A DNA stretch of 64,000 nt from Paguma larvata. Its lineage: Eukaryota; Chordata; Mammalia; Carnivora; Viverridae. The stretch spans positions 45,775,587 through 45,839,586 of the forward strand of contig CM057833.1 of NCBI GenBank assembly GCA_030068075.1, written 5' to 3'. The notes below the pieces were generated by a model, which searched no databases, was not told where the DNA came from, and was given only the letters and a program-made list of their open reading frames with translations. Shown here one piece after another: positions 53,111-62,790 of the stretch (positions are counted from its first letter, which is position 1; every line of letters begins with the position of its first letter). The position numbers and the translations under genes were made by a program.

Positions 53111-53594
53111 ATTGCTGTCCAATACAAACTATAGGTGGCTATGAGCACTTGAAATGTGGCTAACGGGGCTGAGGAAGTAAATCTTTAGTTTTAGTTAAAT
53201 TCAACTTAAATTTGAAAGCTAAATACTCAATTCAGTTATTAGAAAACTTCCAAGTATTTGCAGTGTGGTTGTGTGAATCTACTTTTTTCAGCTGTCTGTT
53301 TTATGAAATCTTAATACAGATCAAATGTTTCTGATGAAAAATTAGCACCCAAATTGAAATGTAGAAGTATAAAATACAGGCAAGATTTCAAAGACTTAGT
53401 GTAAAAAAAGAATATAAAGTTTTTCAATTTTTATCCTAGTAACATGTTCAAAAGATAATCTTTTGGTTAGATTGGATTAAATAAAATTTATTTTTAAAAT
53501 AAATTTCATCTGTTTCTTTGTGCTTTCTTAGTGTGGCTACTAGAAAAGTTTGAGTGTCCTATTAGCTCACATGATAAATCTATTGGACAACATT
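53111..53594. mobile_element. hAT/Charlie-type non-autonomous DNA transposon
   Basis: The ends are complementary: left 'ctgtccaata' at about 53115 against right 'tattggacaa' at about 53581. Inside are 'gtggctatgagcacttgaaatgtggcta' and 'tagtgtggctactagaaaagtt'. No transposase frame. Exact family not assigned. Confidence 0.75.
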
Positions 53595-54160
53595 GAGAAA
53601 GGACCACACAAGGAGGGTCATCCTCCTCCCTTTCCTTGCCTTCTGACTTTTCTTAAGGACACTGGTTGGGAAAATGGACCAATTAGGATCCTTTGGTCAC
53701 AGTCAGTAGAAATCAGCCCTGGTTATAGTAACCAAATAAAGAAGGATATGAGAATATTCACAGTCTCTACAGAAAAGCTTAAGCAGCAGTCCTAGGAAAG
53801 GACCCAGGGCAGACCTCGGGAGTCGGATGCAAAGGTGGTCCCTGCCTCCTGAATGCAGGTCTCTACTTATTTCCAATTCCCGTATTGCAACACTCCAAAT
53901 TCCAGGGAAAGTGTATCCAGTTACCCAAGTTTGATTCTCTTGCCAGCCCCTTGGCTGGAAGTGATTGGGGGATGGAAGAGCACTTTGATTGACAGATCCA
54001 CTAAGCTGGTACTTAGTGCAGACAGAAGGATCAGTCTCCCGGAAGACATCAGGGTACTGCTGTGAGAGGAAAGAAAATGAATCCTGGGCAGGCAAGGACC
54101 ACAGATGCCACTGAGCACAGAGGCCTATATGCAGGTAAACACTTAAGAGGTAAGTGAGAG
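53595..54160. other. Unassigned non-coding sequence
   Basis: Frames of 70-130 codons on both strands overlap at 53703-54118 and show no recognised features. Confidence 0.3.
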
Positions 54161-54161
54161 A

Positions 54162-54260
54162 GCCTCCGTTCTGATACTGGGTTACTGAAGCCTTGGATGA
54201 GTTACTCTGCCTCTTTAGGCCTCCATTTCCTCACCTACAAAATGGGAGAAGAGTGTATGT
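54162..54260 (+). repeat. MIR fragment
   Basis: 'gccttggatgagttactctgcctctttaggcctccatttcctcacctacaaaatgggag' is the forward MIR core. Confidence 0.85.
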
Positions 54261-54799
54261 GCTGGGTTCTCCCCCACTGTAAAACTGTCACAACTGCTTC
54301 AACTCTTGCTTGTCTTGGGGCTGGACCTCGTGTGGAGAAATAACTGGGCTCTATACCCTGATGGAAACGGAAGAGACTTCATTCCTGCTGCAGCCCACCC
54401 TTCCATCTTACCCTCAGGCCCCACAGAGCACTGCAATTCTGCCACTCTCTCTTGCATGCCTGCGACCCTCTGCCACTTCCTTGCTCTCTTACCCTCTCTT
54501 TGCTTTGCTGCAAAATAAAAAATCAAGAGCTGGCAAGTTCAAAGAAAGTCCTTTAGTCTAATTGGTCAGGAATTGCAAATTTAGCAAAACTAAAGTCTCA
54601 GGAAGAGAACATAATTTTTTGCATGAAATTGCCTGTTAAGAACAAGTAAAAGATGGCTTAGAGCTTTATACAAACCCATTATATCAGCCCCTGATTACGC
54701 TCCTGGGTCAGCAGCTTCCTCCCCTGCTTGCAAAAGTAGTGCTTTGGTAGAGAATCCAGTGGCAAGAAGGACCCAGGAGAACTGGATTTGAGTCTCAGT
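54261..54799. other. Unassigned non-coding sequence
   Basis: No supported gene. Overlapping frames at 54299-54561 conflict in strand and phase. Confidence 0.3.
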
Positions 54800-55095
54800 T
54801 ATGCATGCATGCATGCATTTATTCAGCACAATGTAGGGAAGCAGAGGTGATTAAGACCTAATCTTTGTCACCCAGGAACTCATAATCTACTAGAGTCTAC
54901 TAGAAATGGATAAGTGAGCAAATAATCATTACACAGCAATACAACAGAAGCAAGAGAGAATTACTACAGGAGATACAGGAGGAATGAACTAATTCAATCT
55001 GGCAAACTTCTTTGAGGAAGGAGATCATTCCAGGCAGAGGAAACAGTAAATGCAAAGTCATGATGGGCATTATCTATTTGGAGACTAGAAAAAAA
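54800..55095 (-). repeat. L2 fragment with (GCAT)n
   Basis: 'caggaactcataatctactagagtctactagaaatggataag' and 'ggagatcattccaggcagaggaaacagtaaatgcaaagtcatgatggg' are antisense L2. 54802-54818 is a short gcat tandem. Confidence 0.6.
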
Positions 55096-55489
55096 GTTTG
55101 GCTAAAGTGTAAGTTGCACAAGAGGGGGGTGAGTGATTAGCTCCAAGTTAAGTCATTTAGCCTTTCTGTGACTGTCTTACCATTTGTCCTCAACTTTACT
55201 ACCTCTAGGGGTGGTTGGAAAAATGAAATCTAATTCTTTGTGAACATTCTTTGAAAATTGCAGTGAATTGTGGATACAGGGGTTATGGTGAGTTCTTAGA
55301 GTGCCCTAGTGGCCCCATACAAAGAAGAGGAGCATGTCAGCCATGCAGAGAGCTTCCTTTGGAAGAACAGCAGGCAGTGTGCTTTAGTCTTTACTAGCTC
55401 TGCTTCCCTATGCTGATGCAAATTCAGGATCCCCTGGATTTCAGCATCTCCTCCAACCTTTCCATGAGCTAATTGGGTTTGGAGTAAGA
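55096..55489. other. Unassigned non-coding sequence
   Basis: A weak MIR-like phrase lies at 55138-55200 ('caagttaagtcatttagcctttctgtgac'). Confidence 0.3.
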
Positions 55490-55690
55490 TCTATCTTGGG
55501 TCAAATTCTGGTCTGCTATTTATCAGGTATGAAACTATAAGACTTAGTCTTTTTCAGATTCTATTTCTCTAACTATAAAATAGGACTAATATTATCTATC
55601 TCACAAAATTTATAAGGATTAGATGAAACATTTCATGAGAAAAGTCTTGGAAAACTTATAAAATATTAGGAGGAATATGCAAATATTTCT
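55490..55690 (+). repeat. MIR fragment
   Basis: 'gggtcaaattctggtctgctatttatcagg', 'ctatttctctaactataaaataggactaatattatctatctcac' is forward MIR. Confidence 0.65.
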
Positions 55691-56555
55691 AAGGTCCTCT
55701 TCATCACCACCATTATTTCCCTTTTCTTTGATAAGAATCTCTCATGAATAAACCACACTTCATTTTACTATGAAACCCACTATGTTGGAAGTCAGAAAAT
55801 GTGGATTCCATTCATGATTCTGCCCTTTTCCTTTCAGATTCCCTCCCTGGTCCTTTCTCTGCTCCTTTCTGTATCTCTGGAGTTACATTTTCCAAGCTCC
55901 TTTAACTACTGGCTTCCCAGTAAGTGTAGCCATCAAGATGCTCTCAGAGAAGACAAGAAGGTGGGAAAGAGGGAAAAGCTAGGGTATTTCTTCTTCTCTC
56001 ACTCTGCCTCAGGTGCTTGCAAATGCTGTGTATCCACTGTAACTCCACATTTCACTAGGTTCAAGGAGTCCTAAAGGTTCCTAGAGTCCTAACATTCTAG
56101 TTCCTTCCAGATGGGCCTGACTTCTGAGCTCTGCTACCTCCACCTCCCTTTGTTGGCCCTCCAACCCTAAGTAGCAGCTACCTGCTTTTAATAATCTCTA
56201 GGTTGCCTGTCTATTCCATTTGGCTTCTGGGTTCTTTCCCATGTGACTGTTCTTTGTCTCGAAAGACATTCCTAGAGTGGTTTTACTATCTGGACCCCAA
56301 CTGAGACCCTGAGTAAGTTATTTTAGCAGTAACATGAAGCCAGTGGATGATCTCTAAGACACCTTCTGCTTTTGACATTCAAGTAATATTTTGCTGAAGA
56401 ATTTCACACCTGGACACATATACATCTCCTGCAAGGTTCTTTCTCTCCATCCACAGCCATCCCTCTGGCTTCATCAACTTGCTCCAAGTCAGAATTAACA
56501 TCCAACCTATAACACCAATGTGCTCCCAACCTGGCCCCAAACCATGAGTATAAGA
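55691..56555. other. Unassigned non-coding sequence
   Basis: A 91-codon forward frame (55799-56074) has no domain. No repeat is named. Confidence 0.3.
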
Positions 56556-56559
56556 TTTA

Positions 56560-56710
56560 ATTGTGTCATTCCCTTTGTTCTGTGTTGGACCATTTTATCT
56601 TTCTCTCATCCCTCTAGAAGCAAATGGTAAGCACCTTGGATAAGTGTGTTTGTAGAGAAATGAGTAGGGGCTCACAGAAAGTACTCGCTGAAGTTTGGCG
56701 AATAAGTACG
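56560..56710 (+). repeat. Probable L2 terminus
   Basis: 'tctagaagcaaatggtaagcaccttggataag' then 'ctcacagaaagtactcgctgaagtttggcgaataag' resembles an L2 sense end. Confidence 0.45.
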
Positions 56711-56774
56711 TGCTGCATCATGGTCTGCTTGGCCCTAAATTTTTACAGAGACCTACACTGAATTCATCTATGAA

Positions 56775-56880
56775 CTATTGTCAGACAAACAGAGTTCAAG
56801 TCCTGGCTCTGCCATTTATTTTTGTATGATCTTGGGCAACTTTAGTTGATGTCTTTGAGATTTTGCCTACTGTGGCTTCC
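56775..56880 (+). repeat. MIR fragment
   Basis: 'agagttcaagtcctggctctgccatttatttttgtatgatcttgggcaac' is forward MIR. Confidence 0.75.
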
Positions 56881-57074
56881 AGCTTCACACTCCATTTCTG
56901 TTGAATTTACTCTAATCCATGAAAGAAAACCAGAAACCTTTCTTTGAAAGCTACAGATTAGGATCCAAGATGTTAACTCCCATTTCTAGACTACACAATC
57001 CCCTGGCTACATCTAACATATCAAGTCAGGCCAATCATTCAGATTCCAAAGACAGACATTTCTCCCCACAATTT

Positions 57075-57315
57075 GCAAGCAAAGCAATAATGCTCTAATT
57101 ATGTGTCTATTATCATCATCATCAGAATGCACCCACATGGATGGTGGCAGCAAGGCTGGGTTAATATATTCATTAAGAACAAGCATGAGCTACATGACAT
57201 TAATACCACTAATAATACCTAATTGAGCTTAATTACAATGTGATGTCTGATATATTGTGATGAATTTATTTTCAAAGTATTTACATATTTGTAGTTAAGT
57301 AATTAGCATTCTGCC
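57075..57315. promoter_or_regulatory. Candidate conserved non-coding element, AT-rich
   Basis: About 240 bp without recognised repeat, dense in homeodomain-type cores: 'ctctaattatgtg', 'cctaattgagcttaattac' and 'gtaattagcattc'. A GC-richer 'gcacccacatggatggtggcagc' lies inside. Enhancer function is inference. Confidence 0.35.
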
Positions 57316-57395
57316 CATAAATAACTCCTCAAAAGTCCACTCCAGCTCCGGAGGGGAAGGGAAACTGAATGTACCTGCCTGCTTGGAATGGTCTT

Positions 57396-57397
<2 letters not shown>

Positions 57398-57426
<29 letters not shown>
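57398..57426. repeat. Poly(A) run of 29
   Basis: A pure A homopolymer with no readable SINE or L1 body to its left and no clear flanking duplication. Confidence 0.9.
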
Positions 57427-57429
<3 letters not shown>

Positions 57430-57819
57430 CTTAATTTGTGTGGAAATATATATGTCACACCCTCCTTAAAGACAAAGTAAATGGGTCCCACCGGGAAGGC
57501 ATTGGGGGAAGATGGCAGCAAGAAAGAGTTTTGCTCTTCTCAACTTCAAGAGTCTGACTGAGGTTAAGAGCTTTCATGCTGGGGGCTTTTTCTGGGCTTG
57601 TAAGAACACACAGAGAGCTCTGTGATCTGTCCAAGATGACAGACTTGAAGAGGGACAGTCACAAACTGGGGGAAGGAGATTCAGGTGGAGAGAGAGCTCA
57701 GAGAGGTACAGCTGAAAGTACTCGGCATGTTTAACTTTCAGAGAAGAGTCACTGAGATATGAGAGCTGTCTGCTCAGATTTTAAGGACTGTCATGGGGCA
57801 GCAGGAACAGACTTAAGTG
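57427..57819. other. Unassigned non-coding sequence
   Basis: No recognised gene or repeat. Confidence 0.3.
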
Positions 57820-57955
57820 GACAATAGCATAGATTTTGAAGTTGAGGAGATGTATTTGAATTCCAGCTTGGCCACCTATTGTCCACATGACCTTGGGTCA
57901 AATACACAATATGTCTAGGCCTCTGTTTCCTCTTTGGGTTGTATTAATTATATCT
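57820..57955 (+). repeat. MIR fragment
   Basis: 'atagcatagattttgaagttgaggagatgtatttgaattccagcttggccacctattgtccacatgaccttggg' is forward MIR. Confidence 0.8.
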
Positions 57956-58059
57956 TCAAACAAAGAGATGATGCCTGAGAATGAGAATGGGGAATCCCAG
58001 AATCCCACCTGTCTCATTGAACAAAGGTTCAATAGCCTAGGCACAAGAAGCAGTCACAG

Positions 58060-58280
58060 CACTGCATACCTGTTCTCACCACTTAAAATCTGGCAACGTG
58101 GGGCAAGTTACTGGGTTTCTGGAGTCCTCAGATTCCTCACCTATAAAATGAGGATCAATATCACTCCTAGAACATAGGATTGTCAAGAGAATTGTATGAA
58201 TGAAATTATTCATGTAAAGTGCTTAGAATACTCAGCACATAGAAAGCACTCATTTAGTGTTAGCTAGTATTATTATTACT
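58060..58280 (+). repeat. MIR fragment
   Basis: 'ggggcaagttactgggtttctggagtcctcagattcctcacctataaaatgagg' and 'catgtaaagtgcttagaatactcagcacatagaaagcactcatttagtgttagctag' are forward MIR including its 3' end. Confidence 0.85.
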
Positions 58281-59116
58281 AGGGCCACCTATTTTGTTTA
58301 AGTTTCAGCTTCAGAGGAAAAAAATCCAACATAGCTAAGTGAGGCAGAAATGGAATTTATTACAGTGATTAAATGTCCAAGCGGGGCATCAAGTGCTAAG
58401 GGCAAGCTCAAAGTTGAATTTTAGGAATCAACTCTCCAAACTATGTCACAAGTCCCAAGAGAGCTGCGGCCTCTTCTACCATCTGGAAGCCACTAGCTCC
58501 AAATCCACCCTCAGGATCATGGTCAGAAAGCCACTGTGATACTGCTATCATGAGAAGGCTATCTCTACCACAGCTAGCTGCAGAGCCATGTGGTGCCATT
58601 ACAACCTGCACTATCTGCATCACTGCCAGACACCCTGCATGTTAATACCCATGAAGCTGGCTGGCGGACAGTGAAGCCTCTGCTAATGCTGCTTCAGGAG
58701 AGAAAGAAAAAAAAAACCGTGGTTTCCAGAAGTAGTAGAAGCAAGGCTTCCCTCACTTCTAAATCTCATACAAGCCAATCCTGATTGACAGAACTCCAAA
58801 GACATCTAGAACCCCCACAGCAAGGGAGTCTGGGAAAGGAGTCTCAAAGGATATCTTTTGAAATGCCGCAGTACAGGAAAGCACACTAAAAGGAGTGTGG
58901 AATGGATGTTGGATTTTTTGTTTGTTTTATTATATCCCCTATGTTGTAGCTTTTCATCTCCATGACAGTTTTTTTTTATAACTGGAAGTTTATATCTCTT
59001 AATCAGGTTCCCCTATTTCACCCATTCCCCACCCACCTGCCTTCTGGGTGCTGAGTTCAAATTCACTTTATTCATCATGCCACCACTGTCCTGTTCCAAG
59101 GTAAATGGACAAGGTT
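58281..59116. other. Unassigned sequence, possibly an old repeat at its left
   Basis: 58310-58700 begins 'agtttcagcttcagagg' with 'gaatttattacagtg', resembling unnamed repeats seen elsewhere in the window. No gene is supported. Confidence 0.25.
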
Positions 59117-59551
59117 CTACAAAAACATACTGTCGACTACTAACCAGGGCTTCAGCCCCAGAGCCCTCTCTGTTTGTCCATATAAAATAGCCTGAAAAAC
59201 CTCTTCTGCTCTTTCATCGTAAGAGCCAGACAGGAATTTGGGCAGATAACTGTATCTTGAGCCTTTTCCTTGACCACATCCCAGTCTTAGACCTCTAGCT
59301 CTTATCATTTCTACTGTGGAAAGAACGTTACCAAGTTCAAGTTCAACCCCAAAAGAGAGAGCACTTCTCCCTAAAGCATAGAGCTGATCACCTAAGCATG
59401 TCAGCTCCTCTTTCTGTGATCTGTTTGTGCTCCAAGAGAGGGGAAGAACAAAGAGAATCTCCCAACTGGAGGGAGACTTAAGCTCATGTTGTGGCCCCAG
59501 CCCTGTGCTGGTTATTCTCCATCGGCCATTCACACTTACATAAATCCACAA
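59117..59551 (-). other. Uncharacterised 144-codon open frame
   Basis: An uninterrupted reverse-strand frame of 144 codons with mixed amino-acid composition, unlike the low-complexity frames elsewhere. I do not recognise it: no transmembrane segment, zinc finger or repeat is obvious. It sits just outside the retroviral LTR. It may be chance, an exon or a decayed pseudogene; chance is most likely. Confidence 0.15.
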
Positions 59552-59603
59552 TCCAGAGCTCCCTATCCTTAAGCTTCCAGTTAAGCCTGGTCAGTGAGAG
59601 GTA

Positions 59604-59905
59604 CTGACAGTGTGGCAGAGCCCCTCCCTAAGGAATGTGGTGAAAACCTCAAGACGAGGGAAAGCAATGTGGCTATGTGCACCTGCACAACTGTCCTCAT
59701 GACTCTGTAACACAGACCACCCATTCAGAATATATGTTAGCATATATGGGAGACAAAGGACCAAAAATTGTACAAAGGCAACCCCCCACTGGGCTCAGGG
59801 CTCAGTCTTTGTGGTTTTAGCCCACTGAGCTGGTGGGCTTCCTGGAATAAAGCTGCTTCCTGGAAAGAAAAGCCTCAGTGTCCTGACTGAGGACCGGCCG
59901 CTACA
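59604..59905 (+). repeat. 5' LTR of the endogenous retrovirus
   Basis: Approximate limits: a TG near 59604-59610 to CA at 59904-59905. A TATA-like 'catatatggg' lies at 59741-59750 and the polyadenylation signal AATAAA at 59846-59851, in the order expected for U3-R-U5. Length about 300 bp. Confidence 0.75.
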
Positions 59906-59910
59906 TTACT

Positions 59911-59928
59911 TGGGGGCTCGTCTGGGAT
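59911..59928 (+). promoter_or_regulatory. Primer binding site, proline-tRNA type
   Basis: tgggggctcgtctgggat differs by one base from the canonical proline-tRNA site used by many gammaretroviruses. It lies five bases after the LTR CA, where a provirus initiates minus-strand synthesis. Confidence 0.92.
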
Positions 59929-60586
59929 GTGGAGACGGTGTTTCACCTCCCTCATCACCAGGGTATGAACCTCAGGGCACCAGGAGAGGAAACCTTGCTT
60001 GTTGCTGGCAGACTGTTTGATCCGTAGGAGACTAGCCCCTCCTGGCATGCCAAGACAAGGGCCCCAGATGCACAAAGGAACCCAGTGAGGCCCAGGAACT
60101 AGCTCAGGGAGTGCTGCCTGTCAGACTGGTAAGAACCCGGGTTCATTTTGGTAGACTTGCCCCTAAGAGGCAGAAGGGGAGTGTGACCACCTCCCAGAGT
60201 TGCCCGAGTAGTTCCATAAGGAACAAAACTGCCACTCTAAGGTGCTGGGCACTGAGTAGGGGGTTGGAGTCACTGTGTTGACTGTGTGTGAATGAGACAG
60301 ATAGTAGAAAGTTTCCAACCTGACCAATGGGCAGAAGCAAGTGTTGAGTCCCAATCCACGGTTCTGTGGTGACCTCATACAGCTTAGGGCATCATCAGGC
60401 TTCCTCTGGAGTCTGATCTTGGTCAGGGATTGATACTGAATCCGCCAATGCTAAAAGACACCTGAAAAATCTCCAAGGGGAGAGCAGCTGGATACAGACG
60501 AAACGAGTGTGTGTCTTCTCCAAATTAGCCCCTCCCTTCCACCTTTTTCTTCTCTTGGGCATGAAAGTTGTCCATTGGGGGAGGAA
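59929..60586 (+). other. Retroviral leader with candidate splice donor
   Basis: About 660 bases between the primer site and gag. 'cagactggtaagaac' at about 60123-60137 is a good match to a 5' splice site (GT at 60129-60130) and may be the ancestral donor for env mRNA. The packaging signal cannot be identified by eye. Confidence 0.55.
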
Positions 60587-62170
60587 ATGAGTGGAAAGCA
60601 GAGTAAACCAACTCCCCTAGAGTGTATGTTGAGGAATTTCAAAAAGAGATATTCAGGAGATTATGGTGTAAAATTAACTCCTGGAAAGCTCTGGATATTC
60701 TGTAAATTGATTGGCCATCATTGGGGTGGGGTGGCCCTCTGAGGGCTCACTTGATAAGTAAACTAGGTGGCCAAGCGTTCAGGGCCATTGTGAGGGATTC
60801 AGGCCACCCGGTCCAATTTCCTTACATTGACTGTTGTCAAGAACTGGTCCTAACCCGGCCGCCTTGGCTAAAAGTCTGTATTGAAGAGAACTGTAAAGTT
60901 ATGATGGCTCCTGTCATGGCTTCCTCCAAATGCCAGCCAAAAACTGAAAAACCTATACTGTCGGGAGAGCCTGAGGGGACCCCACCACCATATGCCCCAC
61001 TGTACCCCTTACTGCCACCTGCACCTCCAGCCGCCCCAGCTGCTGAATTCCACCAGAGCCTGCCCCTAGTCCAAGGCCTCACCACCTCTAGCACCACTGG
61101 CCTCTCCAGATGTGACTGGCTTACCTGGACCACCGGTCCTAACCCCATACACCACTCCGGGAAAGAGATTAGAAGATCAGGACAGTGGAGACAGTCCCTC
61201 CTTACAGCAACACCAGGGAACCCTACAGATGACACTGATGGGACACCCTAGGGGACCCATCTCTTATGATCAGGAAGGCCAGATCTGAGGCCAGCATGTT
61301 TTTGTACCAATCCTTTACCACTATGGAACTTCTAAATTGGAAGCACAATAGTCCCTCCTATGTGGAGAAGTCCCAGGCTAAGATTGAACTAATGCAGTCC
61401 ATAATTCAAACCCATGAACCTACCTGGACAGACTGGCACCAATTCCTCCTGACCCTCTTTGACATGGAGGAGCATCGCCAAATTACCCAGGCATCCCTAA
61501 AATGGTTAGAGAAGAATGTCCCATTGGGGACTCTAGACATCCAGGCTTATGCTCGGGTTCACTTCCCTGGGGAGGACCTCGAATGAGATCCAAATGACTC
61601 AAGGGTAGATGGAGGGCTCACAAGGACTGAACGGTATCAAAGAGCCCTTCTAAATGGCATGAAGGAAGGGGGGAGAAAAGGCCATAAACATGAGTAAAAC
61701 ATCCGAAGTGCTCCAGGGACCGAGGAGAGCATGAGCTAGTTCTATGAGAGACTATGTGAGGCATTTTGTCTCTATGCCCCTTTTGACCCAGAGGTGTCCA
61801 TTAGCCAGTTGATGGTCAATATGGCTTTCATAGGTCAGGCCCAAGGGACATCCAGCACAAGCTGCAAAAGCTAGAGGGTTTAACTGGCATGAATGCCAGT
61901 CAGTTGCTGGAAGTAGCAACTAAAGCGTTTGTCAACCGTGACCAGGCAGCGCGGAGGGAAGAATGCCGGAAGATGCAGAAAAAGGAAGACTTTTTAGCTG
62001 CTGCCTTGGTGGGACAGTTGGAAAGCTCCCAGAAAGGTGCCCCACAGGGATGAGGCGGGGGCCAGAAAGGGGAACAAATAGTGGGGAGGATCATCTTGCC
62101 CAGGACCAAAGTTAGGATGGAACCAGTGTGCTCACTATCTTCAGAAGGGCCACTGGAAAAATGAGCACCC
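60587..62170 (+). pseudogene. Broken endogenous retroviral gag
   Basis: Matrix-like reading begins at the ATG at 60587 and runs to a TGA at 60740-60742. The reading continues in another phase at about 60721-61251, which includes a PPPY late-domain-type motif followed by proline-rich sequence. A capsid N-terminal piece is open at 61266-61586 (YVEKSQAKIELMQSIIQTHEPTW region) and ends in TGA. The major homology region around 61715-61765 is crossed by a frameshift and a TAG at 61737-61739. The nucleocapsid zinc knuckle at 62127-62169 has lost two metal-binding cysteines. Not functional. Confidence 0.88.
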
Positions 62171-62790
62171 CCTGTGGCTGGGTAATAATCATCAGGGCCC
62201 TTAAAAGAGTGGCAGTCATACATTGTCGGGGACATCAAAGGGGAGACACCATGGCTGCACAGGGAAACCGTAAGGCAGACCAAGAGGCAAAGCTTGTGGC
62301 CTCCAAAGGAACAGGGGAATCAGCAGTTTTAACTGCCATACTGTTCCCTAGTCCAGTGGCAGAATGGGACCCTAATTACTCACAACATGAGAGTACCTGG
62401 TTTAAGACTGAAAATGGAAGCTACCTCCCAGGAGGATGGTGGAAATTTGAAGACAGCTGAATAGCAATTCCTGAGGCCCTGGCTCCAGCTTTTGTCAGGC
62501 AGTTCCATCAGGAAACCCATATTGGCTGGATAGTTCTCGAGACTATATTCAGTCAGTATTTCTACATCCCCTGACTCTCCAGCATAGCCCAAGCAGTATG
62601 CTAGCAATGTGAAACAGGTGCTTGGAATAACCCACATTGAGGACCCAAGACCTCTCCCTGGGGTACAGAGCATCAGGGGCACCCCATTTGAAAATATGAT
62701 GGTGGACTTCACTGAGCTTCCCTGGGTCCAATGTTGTAAATATCTGTTGGTCTTTGTGTGCATTTTCTCAGGCACAAGAGTCACTACCAC
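62171..62790 (+). pseudogene. Deleted retroviral pol: RNase H tail and integrase piece
   Basis: Directly after the gag knuckle the sequence enters the C-terminal part of RNase H (IHCRGHQRGDTMAAQGNRKA region, about 62219-62275), so protease and nearly all of reverse transcriptase are missing. Integrase follows: part of the N-terminal zinc domain (about 62480-62630) and the start of the catalytic core with VDFTE (about 62702) and YLLVFVCIFSG (about 62740-62772). The core is cut off before its remaining catalytic acidic residues. A TGA at 62458-62460 also interrupts the reading. Confidence 0.85.

Noticed and set aside
60721..61251. 176-codon frame considered as a possible co-opted gag gene
   Set aside because: It starts at an internal out-of-phase ATG, covers only the matrix tail and proline-rich segment, and is flanked by frameshifts. 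No sign of a preserved protein.
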